The notes below the pieces were generated by a model. The model did no database searches. It had not been told where the DNA came from and saw only the letters and a list, made by a program, of their open reading frames with translations. From assembly GCA_002049455.2 (NCBI GenBank), contig KV918927.1, positions 62,001 through 126,000 on the forward strand: DNA of 64,000 bases, in the 5' to 3' direction. The translations under genes and the position numbers were made by a program. Every line of letters begins with the position of its first letter. Positions within the stretch are counted from its first letter, which is position 1. Below are positions 40,125 through 51,896 of the stretch, in pieces. Source of the DNA: Porphyra umbilicalis. Taxonomy: Eukaryota > Rhodophyta > Bangiophyceae > Bangiales > Bangiaceae.

Positions 40125-43100
40125 ATTTTTTACGCATACGAACCTCGTTTTACCCGCAACGTGTGGGTTCGTGATTGGTGGGAGAAGCTATGTGAAGCCT
40201 GTTGGAAGCTAGGTGGCCGGGGGCTGAAGGACTTAGATCGAGACGGGGGCTACATGTTATTCACCGGGCCACGAAGGAGCCTGACGTTGGTGGGTGAAGC
40301 CGTCCACATACATTGTACACAGCACGACGAAACGAGTGGAGGCAAAGGGAAAACACGGGAGCAGACCTGGAAGGTCCGAAACGGGGACAGTTGACCGGCC
40401 AGAAGCGCACGACCAAGAGGAGAGGTGGCAGATGGCCGTGACACGAGGTATATTCAAGGCTAAAATCATGGCCAAGACACACAAATCGCTGGATTGATGT
40501 CCGTTTTAGGGCGACGCGTGGCGCTCGCCACGTCGGATTCGTCCTCTTTCAGAGGAGTTGTTGCGTGTGGTGTGGACTGGACATGGTCCCTGGCGTGCCC
40601 CGCACCCCGGTGCTCGCAATGGCACGCAACGCTGGCGTCCTTTGGAGCGTTCTCTTCTCGTTGGCACCAACGGGCGAGTCCCTCACTGTCCGCTCTGTCC
40701 AGCAGGGCAGACGTGCCGCACCTGGCCCGAGTGTCGAGGTGAATTATCTCCCCGCGCGAATCTGCTGAACTGAGGTCCGTCTTTTCTGCTGTCAATTAGA
40801 GCCTGGCAAGGGGGCTTCGAAGGGCGAGATTTTGTCCACTCATCGTGCTTCGAGAGGCTAGAAACACGGGGCATGGAATTTGCTTGGCTGTACAGGGGTG
40901 GTCCACGTTCGCTCTACACGAACGGCCAGCACCAAAAGAGGTGATCTTCGGGGTTGGCGAGTCCTGCGCCGTGCAGCGGTGACCGGCCGTCCCCCCCCCC
41001 TTCGATGGTGGCCAACGCCGCCCGACCACTTTGCCGGTTGAGGGACGGCCGCAAGGGAGGCCCGCCGGTTTTCCCTCTCGGTGGTGCGTGCCCGCTCGGA
41101 GCTGCCGGGTCGCTGCTGCTGCGGCGCGTAGGATGTGTCTCTGGCATCTGACAGCACAGACCCTCCCCCCCCCCCCCCACGATGGTCATTGAGGCCGCCA
41201 GACTGCCTTCACGGCCGTAGACTCGGCAAACGTGACGGCAGCGAGGAAACCAAGCTGGCGGGCCTGTTGGTGGCGCTTGCCGGCTCGGAGCTGCTCGTTG
41301 CCTGTTGCTGGGTTCGCGTTGCTGGGTTTGTGTTGCTGGGTTCACCTCTCTTGGCCAGCTGATCGCTGCGGGGCGGTGCTTGTCGGTTTCCGCCGTTCCC
41401 AGACTCTTTTGGGCGAGCAAGGCGGTGCTTGGCGGTTCCAGGACGTGCTGGGAGGGCTGAGCGCGCTGTGCTACGTGGGTTGCGCGAGCTGAGCGGGCTG
41501 CGCGCCGTGGGTGGAGTGGGCGGTCCTGCGCGTCCTGGAAGGGTCGGGTCAGCGGGCCGGGCCGCGAGGTCATGGAGGGTGGGAGGCGCTGGGCGCCCAA
41601 CGGCTTTTTAAGCAAAGCGCGGAGACGGCGAGGCCATCGTGGCCTTTCTTCGGTGTGTCGCGAGGTTTGGGCGCTGCCCCGACACCCTCTGTACAACTGG
41701 GCACGCCCCTGGCCTTGGGCGGCACCTTCTCCCACCAGGCGGTGGCCGCCTCCTCGCCGCCGCGAGCCGGGGGGGCGTGGTTTTTGCAAGCGCCCCCGGC
41801 GCTACCTGCTCCCCCGTTCCCACACCACCCATTCCCTCGCTTCCCCCCTCCCCCCCGGCTTACACCCGCAGCGAGGAGCCTCGCCACTGCCAAGACCTGC
41901 CAACACGGCTCCCGTCACCGTCGTGGCCGCCAAGGCGGGCTTCCTCAAGGACAGACCGATGACGGGCCACAAGCGGAGCTACACCGAGTCGATGCTCGCG
42001 GCGGCGTGCGCCGCCGCGAGCATCGTGCGCCGCCATTGCCGACACCGACAATGACACCATCGCCGACGCCGACAATGACGCCATTGCCGGCGGCCGGCAG
42101 TCACGCCAACGCCGGTCGGCGCGTCAAAACTCCGCTGCTCCGGTAGCCAAATCAGGTGCCGGTACCGGCTCCGAAGCTGGCGACGATGGTGTTGTCGTTT
42201 CCCTCGCAGTTAACGACGCCGTTGGTGCCGCTGCCGGCCCCGACGCCTTTGGCGGGCGCCGCGGCGGCGACCGTGACCACGAGCGTCTTGCATCCGCACG
42301 TGGGCGCCGTTCCTCCCGCCTCCGTGCCGCGCTCCTCGGCGCCACCGTCCCTAGCAACGGCGGAGGCAACGGCGGAGGCGACGGCGGCGGCGATAACGTC
42401 GGGGACGGCGGCTGCGACAGCGTCGGCGGACGTGTCGATGACAACAGCACCGCCGGGGGCGGCGAGCGTGATGAAGAGGATATGGTCTCTCGCGCGGTGC
42501 GGCGCGTCTCCTTCGCCAGTGTCATTGGGGGGGGGTGGGACCCTGGTGACCTTGGCGGGGCGGATGCGCACAACGACCAAAGCGGCATTCCCGGTAGGGG
42601 TGGTGAGGCAGGGGGGGCTGAAGCTGCTCCGGCTGATCCCGCGACGCGCACGCCACACGCAGAGGCCGCAGGGCGCCGCGTCCATGGCGGCGGCCTTAGC
42701 AGCAGCCGGAATGTCGGCGCGTGTGAGCCCACTCGCACTGCTGGACAATAGGGCTCTCGCCCCCCGGCACCTCATCGGTGCGGCTCCTCGCCGGCCGGGA
42801 CCGCCGACTCAAGCTCCCAGTACGCGTCTTTGGGAAGTGTCAGGATGGCGGCGTCGGCGGGCGGCAAGTTGTCCACGGGCGGTGAGGAGATCCCGTCATC
42901 GGATGACGAGCCTCTCCCCCGGCGCCCGGCCGCTGCCGCCCGCCTCGCCCGCCTTGAACGCATGTTGGAGGATCAGGAGCTGCAGCGCCGGGAGCGCTTG
43001 AAACGCATTGAGCACGCCGAGCAGATGGATATTGACGCCGCGATAGCCACGTCGACTGCGGTTGCCGCATCCGACGCGGCCGAGCGGATGGTGCAGGAGG

Positions 43101-46100
43101 TGGAGGAGCGTGAGGAGGTGGAGGAGACAGAGCCGATGGTGGGCGACACGTCGGAGGCGGCTGGTGCGGTGCAGTCGCTCGACATCATTCCGATAGACGG
43201 AGAGGCTGCTCGCTTCCTGCCGCTCGCGCAGAGGGGCCGTGGCCCCGCCTCGCGTGATAAGAACGCACGCTGGCGCGGCCCAGTGCACCAAGCAGCCATT
43301 GAGGCGTTGCTGGCGCACAGGCAGCCGCAGAGCGACCTGCCGGCGCGGGACGACGGCGGCGGAGCGGACAGTGAGACCGAGCCGTCACCTGGCACTGGCG
43401 GCACGGACTCGGCTGCGTACCAGGTGCGGGTCGCGGGCGCGCTAGCCGATCCGAGTCGTGCGGCCTCTGTGCGCCGCTACAGGCAGCACCGCGGCGCCGC
43501 TGAGACGGAGGATGCCGTTGATCGCTACAGCCTTGACGGGGGGGAGCTTGCGGCCTCCTCCGATGTGGGCAGCGCGGCGGAGGTCGCGGACATGCTCACC
43601 CCAAGGGCGGCGGCAATTCGTGCCAGCTTTTCTGCCAGGCGCGCTGGTCACTGTCGCTCGCGCGGGAGCGGTGGTAGGGGCGGCAGCACGCATCCTCCTG
43701 TGTGCGGCGACGTTCCGGTACATGGCGAGGGTGATGCAGGTCGGGGGCGCGGGCGGGCCTGGTCACACGACGAGAAGGTCGCGGTGAGCAGGGCCTGGCT
43801 CTCGGTGACGCGTGATCCCGTCGTGGGGACGGACCAGACCAGCACAGCCTTCCACGCAGCGGTCATCGTGGCATATCGACGCCTCTTTCGCCTGCCAGCC
43901 GGGTGGTCGCCGCGGTCTGGTGCCGCCGTTGTGCGCTTTATGCGCTACACGCTGTTTAAGAACGTGCAGCTCGTTGCCTCCGCGTACGCGCGGGTGTGCC
44001 GCCGAAACTTGACCGGGAGCATGGCAGAGAAGGACCTGATCCGCGCGGCCACTGCGGAGATGGACGCCGGCGACGCATACGAGGCGCTGCAGGCAGACCC
44101 CGACCACGACCCTGACGAACCGGAGCGGCAGGCGCGGGCGAAGGCGCGGGGGTTTCGCGCCTCGGACTGGATCCCAAGCTGGCGCATCCTTCGCACGTCG
44201 GACAAATTTAGCGGCGCCGCCGCGGCGGTCGCCTCGGAGGCACCGCCCGGCGGCCGTGGAGCATCGGCGTTGCCGGCGCGCAGGCGCGAGCGGAGCGACT
44301 CGGGCGGCGCCGCGGCCGCAGCGGTGAAGGGGTACGACGAGGAAGAGGAGGGGGATGGAGGAGAGCACGCGCCGGGGCCTTGGCGCGCCCCGGAGTGGGA
44401 AGCCATCCCAATCGGCACGAAGCGGGCCAAGGCGACCCGCTCCGTCGAGATCTCTTTGCAGCGGGATTGTGCCTCCATGGCACGGACGCTGAGCGCTTTG
44501 GCGGAGGCTACCAACGACCGCGTGGACCAGGCTTTCTTTTTCTCTCGCTGGATGCGGGGGTCTGTGGAGGCCCGGCAGTGGGCGACCGCCGAGACGCGGC
44601 GGCGCATGCTCCGCTGCCGCCAACGCCTGCTGTCCGCCGAGGCCGCCGACGCGAGCCGCGACTCGCAGCCAGCCAACCCTGCGACTGTCTCGGAGGCGGC
44701 CTCGGCGGCTGTACGAAGGGTTTTCGCTGTAAACGAGTCGTCGCGGGAGCACACACCGGCTGCCTCTCGTGCACCAGCGGCCGGCGAGAATGCCGTGCCG
44801 TCCACTGCAGCGACTGTTGGGTCCGGATCGCGGCCGCCATCGCCGCCTCCGTTGCCGTCTCTACCTAGTCCTCGTTGGCCGCCGGACGTGGCGCCACCCG
44901 CACCGCTCCCGACGCCCCCGCGACCGCCGCTCCAACCGCCACCACCGGCGGTACCACCGCATCAACCGCCGCTGCCGCCGCTCCCGACGCCTCCGCGACC
45001 GCCGCTCCCTACAGCCCCGTTGGCGGCACGCGTGCCACCGCGTCCCGTAGTGCGGCTGCGGTTGTTGTCACCCATTCGCGGGGTGGCGCCGATGAACCGC
45101 CTACTGCCCCTGCCGCCGCCGCCGACGCAACCGGCGACTGTGGCGCCGCCGGTGCCGCGGCATGAGTCTGTCGTCTCGCAGCCGCTGCAGGGGGCGGCAG
45201 CTGTCCCGGAGATCACCATCAGCAGCGGTGGCAACTCTTCGGCTGCTAAGGTGCCCCCCGCCAAGACCCCAGTGATCATCATCAGCAGCGGAGGCGACTC
45301 GTCGGCCACTCAGGCGCGCCCAACCAAGACCCCTGTTATCACAATCAGCAGTGACGGCTCCTCGCTGCTCGGCCGCCTGCAGTCCAAGATGACAGCGTCG
45401 GAGACGGGCGGCAGCGGTGCGGCGCTGAAGCCGAGTCGCCTCCGCGTAGCCGGCAAGCGGCAAGCTGACGCCCGGCGCGGCGCGAGTGCGCAAGCCACCA
45501 AGGCCCGCAAGTTTGCCGCGTCGGGTGCAGCGACGGGTGGGCCGGCCGGCGGTGCCAGCCAGTGCAGCCAGGCGGTGCCGCACCGCGGGGCTCGCGTTAT
45601 CCTCGATCACGGGGTTGCGGTCCCCCAAGTTGATGACGAGGTGCTGGACATGTCGCTTGCAGACGGGGGGCGGGCGGAGGAAGAGGTTGGCCTGTACGGG
45701 CCCGCGCTTCGGCGCTCTACATGTGTCGTTTTCTCTTTCGTTTTCTGTGTGCGCTCTGGGTATCCGTTGGCACTACGGTGCCACACTTTGTACGTGTGTG
45801 CGTGTGCTTTTCATGTGTTTCGACTGGCGTGTTTGTGCTCGGATGGCTCCCCCGGTCGCCGTCGGTGTCTGGCCTGGGCGTCAGGCACTTTGTGTGTGCG
45901 TGTGTACGTAGCAAAAGAAAAAGAAAAAGCAGATTTTGTCTCCGCCTTCCGGCGGAGGCTTTCCTATAAGTGTGCGCACGAACGTGCCCGCAACTGCCCT
46001 CCGTCACCCTGCGCGCTGAGGCAGCGGCGCGTCGCGGTGGCTATTGCCATGGAAATCCGACCGCCCGCGTGGACTAGCTGCTATAGACACGGGTGGCGCC

Positions 46101-46184
46101 GCCGATTGGAACCGCCGTCGCCGCCACTGCCGCCGACGCCGCGCCCCACACCGCGGCGCGACCCCACGCCGCCACCGGAGCCCC
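40105..46184. mobile_element. Harbinger element IB: 3'-truncated copy of element I
   Basis: Starts with the same 20-base terminal repeat as element I (40105-40124), preceded by TGA. It follows element I through the leader, ORF1 and the start of the spacer, then diverges abruptly near 46184 (matching about 29209 in element I). The right half with the transposase is missing. Protein identity of the MYB-like domains between copies is roughly 85 percent by eye, so the two copies are not a recent duplication. Confidence 0.85.
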
Positions 46185-46279
46185 TTGGAAAGCCCTGCGG
46201 GAGGCACCACAGAAGTACATGCGCGAAAACGGACTTGTATTGGCACGTTTCTTCAAGTACAGTACCACTTATTCAGTGA
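41959..46279 (+). pseudogene. Harbinger ORF1 of element IB, decayed at both ends
   Basis: Homologue of the 24988 protein. It starts at the equivalent ATG (41959). A 19-bp tandem duplication of a GCGTGCGCCGCC-like stretch near 42015-42035 then shifts the frame, and another interruption lies near 42750. From 42830 the frame is open for 1149 codons: helical segment, MYB/SANT-like domain (W-S-H-D-E-K-V-A-V-S-R-A-W onward), Pro-rich region and three P-V-I-x-I-S-S type repeats. It continues D-D-E-V-L-D-M-S-L-A-D-G-G-R-A-E-E-E-V-G, the tail lost from the element I reading. A deletion of about 35 bp removed the stop found in element I DNA, so the frame runs on into former 3' untranslated sequence. 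Confidence 0.75.
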
Positions 46280-46774
46280 ATACAACCGACGCGACGTCCT
46301 ATGGAAGCACAGTCGGCAGTGAAACCCGATCCGATGGGGTCGTCGTGCCAGAGCGTCGACGGCTCAACCATGACATTCTTTGTCTACCAGCAGGCAGCTG
46401 CGTTTGCGACGGGGTGTACTGTCGAAACCATTGATAAACGACTTTTACACCACCCCCGTCACATATCCCGCGGTCCGTGCTCGTTATGGACGCTTTTTTG
46501 AGCGCGCTGTGCGCATGCCAGAGCATAGCTTTTTGGGCCTGGTGGACGTCAAGGCAGTAGGAAACTCCAACTCAGGCGACGGGTCAGGGGGTGGCGGGGG
46601 AACGGGGGGACGGCACCAAAACCACAAAGGGTGCGGCGAGGACAATGGGAGAGGAGAAAGAAAGTGTTTACAAAAAGAGGGCGTGCCAAAGGCGCGAGAG
46701 TCTTGTGGGGGCGGGCGAGGTGATGGGTGCCGGCGTGGCGGTGGGAGCGGGCGAGGTGGGGGGTGCCGTCGTGA
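46185..46774. other. Segment between truncated IB and element II
   Basis: Not shared with element I. The right part (about 46690-46774) is a 36-bp minisatellite, read as G-A-G-E-V-x-G-A-G-V-A-V on the plus strand, interrupted by element II and resumed at 56059. A plus-strand ATG frame (46591) leads into it. Confidence 0.45.
46690..46774 (+). repeat. 36-bp minisatellite, left part
   Basis: About two units of the GGCGAGGTGGGTGCCGTCG type. Together with 56059-56165 it forms one array split by element II. Confidence 0.7.
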
Positions 46775-46803
46775 GGGCAATCCCAACAACGTCGGCCCCA
46801 TCT
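46775..46803 (+). repeat. Left terminal inverted repeat of element II
   Basis: 29 bp, one mismatch with the right end. The CAACGTCG core aligns with CAATGTCG of elements I and IB at a similar depth. Confidence 0.9.
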
Positions 46804-48389
46804 CATATTCGTTACACGTTGTGCCACGAAGCAGAAACGTGTCTCTTTATTATGGAAATGGGGCCACCGGGCTTTTCTGTCAACGCGATCGACCCCATTC
46901 TGGTCTTCAATGGTCATGATGGAATCCTGGAAGTACGAATCAACTCCGAAGCGCAGAAATGGGGCGGGCGCTGGACCTGCCCCATTCGTGAAGCGAAATG
47001 GGGCTGGTCCGGTGCCGGCCCCAATGTGTTCTGCGTTCTCATTGGTAGAGTCAAACTAAATGTATATCGACGTATATCGGTTTAGGGCGCAACGTGTGTT
47101 GGAAGGATCTTGATCAGTTTTGAAAAATAATGGCGCGGTTGTCCACTTTATTACGATGATGACCGCCCTCGGCATTCGAGAGCGGACCAACAGTTTTAGT
47201 CGATTGCAGCTGGGTGACGGAGCAGTCGGTTGGTGTCGCGTGATCGGATTCTATCGCGGGGTGCAGCGCGTGCCGCGTCGGATGGGATCGGACATGTCCC
47301 TCAGAAAAGCGTACAGTGAGGCTCTCGCTCGCCTCGTGACCCCCGATCTGGCCTCTGGAGTGCCTGTTGGTGGCGGGACGATGGATGGTTCAGGTGGTGC
47401 CATCACCTCCCTGTGGTCGCTTGGGTACGGCAGGGCGGCCAACACTGTTGCAGAGCCTCAGAGGGTGGGGGGGGAGGGGGGCTGAGCGAGATCGTGTGGG
47501 CGGCCGGGCCCCACACGCACACAGATATTTGCAGGTGGCGGGCCGCCCGACACTGCTTCAGAGCCTCTGGAGGGGGGGGGGGGGGGTCGGACTGGATCGA
47601 GCGCTGCTCCCGGCCCGACACGCACACAGCGATTTGCAGGCTATAGGCGGTCCGCCACCGCACACAGAACGGTTTCAGAGGAGGGGGGGGGGTGGGCGGC
47701 GGCCTCGGCCGTCTCCCGGCGCCCGCCCGCCGCATTTGGGGGGGGCTGGTGGGCCGCCACCGCCCACCGCGCCCCCGCACAGGGGGTGCGGCGGTCGATC
47801 CAGGACCAGGCGGTACCTGGTTGGCTGCCTCCCAGTGTTTGCGGGGCAGGTGGTGGTCCACCACTGCGCACAGTGCCTATTGAGAGGGGGGGGGACTCGG
47901 TCCGTCGCTGTGGCCTGCGCCAGGCGTCGCCCGACCGTTCACTGCCCGACCCATCGACGTCGTGCCCATCACTGTGACGCGCGCCGCCATCACCCCCATC
48001 GTCCCCGGCCATCACACCCATCGTTACCCCCGCTCTATTCTATCGCCCTGTTCCTCCTCCACGACGTACCCGCTGCGGCGGCACCTGCCCTGTCCTCGGT
48101 TTGAGGCGCACGATCCGCGCACGCAACCCAACTTGTGTGCTACCCCTCTATTTTTTTTCATCCCCAGCCTCCTGTTCTGAGCTCCACTACGACCTGCGCG
48201 CATTGGTCCGTCCCCCCCCCCCCTGCGCTGCCGACCCGTGATTGAGTTGCATTGGCGCCCACGACACGTTTGGCCGTGTCCGGCGCCACCGACCGCGGCG
48301 GCTGCCGCCAATCGCTTCCGCGGGCGTTTCCACTCGTCCCCCACCTCCTGCGCTGACCACCCGCCCTAGGGACCCTCTGCTGAGCACTT
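46804..48389. other. Element II left non-coding region with tandem repeat
   Basis: Leader of the transposase gene. It includes three units of about 110 bp (47434-47700), each with CACACGCACACAG and GATTTGCAGG-like words plus a G-run. Frames here are not protein-like. Confidence 0.5.
47434..47700. repeat. About three units of a 110-bp tandem repeat
   Basis: Landmarks: ACACTG(T/C)TTCAGAGCCTC-like word, a long G-run, then CACACGCACACAG and TTTGCAGG. Unit ends near 47542 and 47650. Confidence 0.55.
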
Positions 48390-49931
48390 ATGGACGCTGG
48401 CGAGGCGGGGCTGTCGAGCACTGCATCTTTGCTCGCAGACGACGATGGTGGCGTCGTTTGTGCTGCTGTGCGCGCCCACATGGGCGTGCTGTTCCTGCTT
48501 CGACGACGGTCGCGCTCCAGCCGTGCCAACCGCCGTCGTCGCTACCGTGGCTCCGTTGCTGGGCGTCGGCCAAACAAGCGGCGCGACTTTGCCGCTGGGC
48601 TCTTCAACATCCAGCGCGACTACTTTGGGGTCAACGCGGAGGCTCCCATCTACGACGACCGTGACTTTGAGACGCGGTTTCGCGTGCCGCGCAGTGTGTT
48701 TCGACGCGTCTACCAGGCAGTGAAGGACGAGCCGTTCTTCCAGCAGCGGATCAACGCGACGGGTCGCCTGCAGGCCCACCCTCTTCAGAAGGTCGTTGCC
48801 GCCTTCCGCGTCATCGCGTACGGCGAGGCGGCCGACCGTGCGGACGAGTACGTGCGCCTCTCTCGTTCTACTGTGGCGCAAGCGACAAAGCTACTGCTGG
48901 AGTTTATTGTGCAGCGGTGGGGACCAACCTACCTGCGCCGTCCGAACAATTTGGAGCTGAAGAAGATGATGGAGCGCAATGCGGAGCGTGGCTTTCCTGG
49001 ATGCATGGGCTCGCTGGACTGCACGCACTGGGAGTGGCATCAGTGCCCGACGGGCATGGCGGGCGCGTATCAGAGCCGAAAGGGCTCGCGCGGTGTTGTC
49101 GTCGAGGCCGTCTGCGATGAGGACCTGTGGATTTGGCACCTGTTTGTCGGTGCCCCCGGGAGCTTGAACGACATCAACGTTATGAACCAATCGCCCCTCT
49201 ACCTCGACGTCACCGCCGGCCGGTGGCCGCCGCGGGATGTGCCCTTTTCCATCAACGGGACAACTCGCACGCTACCATACTACCTTGTCGATGGTATCTA
49301 CCCTCGTTATGCCTTCCTAGTGTCGCCCCACCCCATGCCATTGACTGACGAGGCAAAGACCTTCAACCGTCTGCAGGAGGCGATTCGCAAGGATGTTGAG
49401 CGGCTGTTTGGCGTCCTGACTAAGCGGTTTCACATTGCCTTGCACCCAGGGCGGTGCCGTTCCGTGAAGCAGCTGATTATGACCTACAAGGCGGTGTGCA
49501 TTCTACAAAACATGTGTGTACAGGCCCGTCGTGGCACGTTTTTGAGCCGCCGCAGACATGCACGAGGGAATAACGGGGGTGGGAGTGCGGGTGGTGAGGG
49601 TGAGGGTCCTGCAGGTGAGGCTGCCGCTGCAGCGGGGGGTCATGGTGCCCAAGATGGTGGGTCAGGCGATGGCGGCGCTGCTGCCGCCGGGGGAGCTGCA
49701 CCTGGCGGCGGCATCGGCAACGGCGGCGGCCTCCCGGCCGCCGCTGACGCTGTCGCTGACCCGCCCCCGGCACTGAACGCTGTGGAGCAACCCCCCGCGG
49801 GCGGCATGGTTGCTGTCTTTGATGCATGGGGTGAGACTCGCAATCCCGCCGAGCACGAGCAGCTCCGTGCCGACCTGACGGCGCACGTATGGAACGACCG
49901 CGGCGAGTTGCTGTCCCCGTATGTTGTGTAG
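48390..49931 (+). CDS. PIF/Harbinger DDE transposase (ORF2), element II, 513 aa
   Basis: Cut-and-paste transposase, same superfamily as the element I enzyme but clearly diverged. ATG at 48390. Acidic N-terminus, Arg-rich patch (residues 38-66), helix-turn-helix-like region (residues about 125-170), then the catalytic core: D210 in G-S-L-D-C-T-H-W-E-W, conserved D261 in G-A-P-G-S-L-N-D-I-N, D301 in Y-Y-L-V-D-G-I-Y and E337 in K-D-V-E-R-L-F-G-V-L. D301 to E337 keeps the 35-residue spacing. A Gly/Ala-rich linker (about 390-470) is followed by the conserved tail A-H-V-W-N-D-R-G-E-L-L-S-P-Y-V-V. No damage is visible, so activity is possible if ORF1 is also functional. Confidence 0.93.
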   Translation: MDAGEAGLSSTASLLADDDGGVVCAAVRAHMGVLFLLRRRSRSSRANRRRRYRGSVAGRRPNKRRDFAAGLFNIQRDYFGVNAEAPIYDDRDFETRFRVPRSVFRRVYQAVKDEPFFQQRINATGRLQAHPLQKVVAAFRVIAYGEAADRADEYVRLSRSTVAQATKLLLEFIVQRWGPTYLRRPNNLELKKMMERNAERGFPGCMGSLDCTHWEWHQCPTGMAGAYQSRKGSRGVVVEAVCDEDLWIWHLFVGAPGSLNDINVMNQSPLYLDVTAGRWPPRDVPFSINGTTRTLPYYLVDGIYPRYAFLVSPHPMPLTDEAKTFNRLQEAIRKDVERLFGVLTKRFHIALHPGRCRSVKQLIMTYKAVCILQNMCVQARRGTFLSRRRHARGNNGGGSAGGEGEGPAGEAAAAAGGHGAQDGGSGDGGAAAAGGAAPGGGIGNGGGLPAAADAVADPPPALNAVEQPPAGGMVAVFDAWGETRNPAEHEQLRADLTAHVWNDRGELLSPYVV

Positions 49932-49945
49932 AGACGCAAGGTTAC

Positions 49946-49990
49946 ACAAAGGTTTTTTTTTCCCCGCTGGGCAGGGTTTTTTTTTCCTTA
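49946..49990 (+). terminator. T-tract hairpin motif after element II transposase
   Basis: ACAAAGG, nine T, CCCCGCTGGGCAGGG, nine T, CC, starting about 15 nt after the stop codon. It is the inverted partner of 51793-51839. The C/G runs can pair as a short stem between the T tracts. Confidence 0.5.
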
Positions 49991-50159
49991 ACATCGTTGT
50001 CCATAGTGTGTACCATCAGGTCCGCTCTAGTTGATATCCCCACCACCTCAGCTGGCGCTTTTGCGGGGTTCCCTGCCTCTCCGCCGTCCCTTCCCCCAGC
50101 CCGCCCACCCCTGCACCCCCACCTCCTTCCAATGGCACGGCTCGCGGCCTCCACCTCCC

Positions 50160-51780
50160 CATCGATCCGCCCGCGCCCACCCCCTCGCAGGGCGGCGCCC
50201 GCCGCGAATGCGGCGGCTGCGGCGGCGGCGGCGGAGGTGGCGGCGGCGGTCGGCGGGGGCGGCGGTCGGCGGGGGCGGCGGTCGGCGGCTGTGGCGGGGC
50301 GGCGGTCGGCGGGGGCGGCGGTCGGCGGCGGTAGGAGCGGCGGCCGGCGGCGGAGGCGGCGGCGGTCGGCGGGGGCGGCGGTTGGTGGGGGTGGCGTCCG
50401 GCGGCGGAGGCGGCGGCGGTCTGCGGGGGCGGCGGCTGGCGGCAGGGGGGCGGCGGTCGGCGGGGGCGGCGGTCGGCGGGGGCGGCGGTTGGTGGGGGTG
50501 GCGTCCGGCGGCGGAGGCGGCGGCGGTCGGCGGGGGCGGCGGCTGGCGGCAGGGGGGGCGGCGGTCGGCGGGGGCGGCGGTCGGCGGGGGCGGCGGTCGG
50601 CGGCGGTGGGAGCGGCGGCCGGCGGCGGAGGCGGCGGCGGTCGGCGGGGGCGGCGGTTGGTGGGGGTGGCGTCCGGCGGCGGAGGCGGCGGCGGTCGGCG
50701 GGGGCGGCGGCTGGCGGCGGAGATGGCGGCCGACAGCTGGGGGTACGGCTGGCGGTGGGGGCGGCGGTCGGCGGCGGGGGGGGCGTCTGACGGCGGTCGG
50801 CGGTGGGGGCGGCGGCCGGCGGCTGGGGCGGTGGCGGTCGGCGGGGACGGCGGTCGGCGGCGGGGTGGGCGGCTGGCGGCGGAGTTGGCGGCCGACGGCG
50901 AAGGGGGCGGCCGGCGGTGGGGGCGGCGGTCGGCGGCGGGGGGCGCGGCTGGCGGCGGGGGGGGCGGCGGTCGGCGGGGGCGGCAGTCGGCGGGGGCGGC
51001 GGTCGGTGGCGAGGGGGGCGGCCGGCGGCGGATTCGGCGGCCGGCGGCTGTGGCGGCGGTCGGCGGTGGCGTCGGCGGCGGGGGCGGCGGCTGGCGGCAG
51101 GGGGGGCGGCGGTCGGCGGGGGCGGCAGTCGGCGGGGGCGGCGGTCGGTGGCGAGGGGGGCGGCCGGCGGCGGATTCGGCGGCCGGCGGCTGTGGCGGCG
51201 GTCGGCGGTGGCGTCGGCGGCGGGGGCGGCGGCTGGCGGCAAGGGGGGCGGCGGTCGGCGGGGGCGGCAGTCGGCGGGGGCGGCGGTCGGTGGCGAGGGG
51301 GGCGGCCGGCGGCGGATTCGGCGGCCGGCGGCTGTGGCGGCGGTCGGCGGTGGCGTCGGCGGCGGGGGCGGCGGCTGGCGGCAGGGGGGGCGGCGGTCGG
51401 CGGGGGCGGCAGTCGGCGGGGGCGGCGGTCGGTGGCGAGGGGGGCGGCCGGCGGCGGAGGCGGCGGCGGTCGGCGGGCGCGGCGGTCGGCGGCGGGGTGG
51501 GCGGCCGGCGACAGAGTTGGCGGCCGACGGCGGGGGGGGCGGCCGGCGGTGGGGGCGGCGGTCGGCGGCGGGGGGCGCGGCTGGCGGCGGGGGGGGCGGC
51601 GGTCGGCGGGGGCGGCAGTCGGCGGGGGCGGCGGTCGGCGGTGGGGGGGGCGGCCGGCGGCTGTGGCGTCGGTCGGCGTTGGGGGCGGCGGCAGACGGCG
51701 GGGGCGGCGGTCGGCGGGGGCGGCGGTCAGTGGCGGGGGGTCGACCGGTGGCGGGGGGGCGGCCGGCGGCAGGGACCGGG
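50160..51780. repeat. GGC/GGT-rich minisatellite with 142-bp higher-order repeats
   Basis: Built from short words (GGCGGTCGGCGGGGGC and variants). Around 51012-51440 a unit of about 142 bp repeats three times nearly exactly, so the array has higher-order structure. Both strands stay open for hundreds of codons (Gly/Arg on plus, Pro/Ala on minus) only because stop codons are absent from the words. It lies between the 3' ends of the two convergent genes and is read as non-coding. Confidence 0.85.
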
Positions 51781-51792
51781 GAAATGCACTTG

Positions 51793-51839
51793 TAAAGGAA
51801 AAAAAACCCCTGCCCAACGGGGAAAAAAAAACCTTTGTC
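51793..51839 (-). terminator. T-tract hairpin motif after element II ORF1
   Basis: On the minus strand: CAAAGG, nine T, CCCCGTTGGGCAGGGG, eight T, CCTTT, about 60 nt after the ORF1 stop. Near-identical inverted copy of 49946-49990. Confidence 0.5.
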
Positions 51840-51896
51840 ATACTCAACATGCAAACACATCATGTCCCACACACAGGCAACAAACTACAGGTATCT

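Noticed and set aside
46590-46803. Reading the GGGGCCGACG ends as outward-facing ends of two other elements
   Set aside because: The TGA duplication and the empty-site sequence in the minisatellite fix the element as the interval between them.
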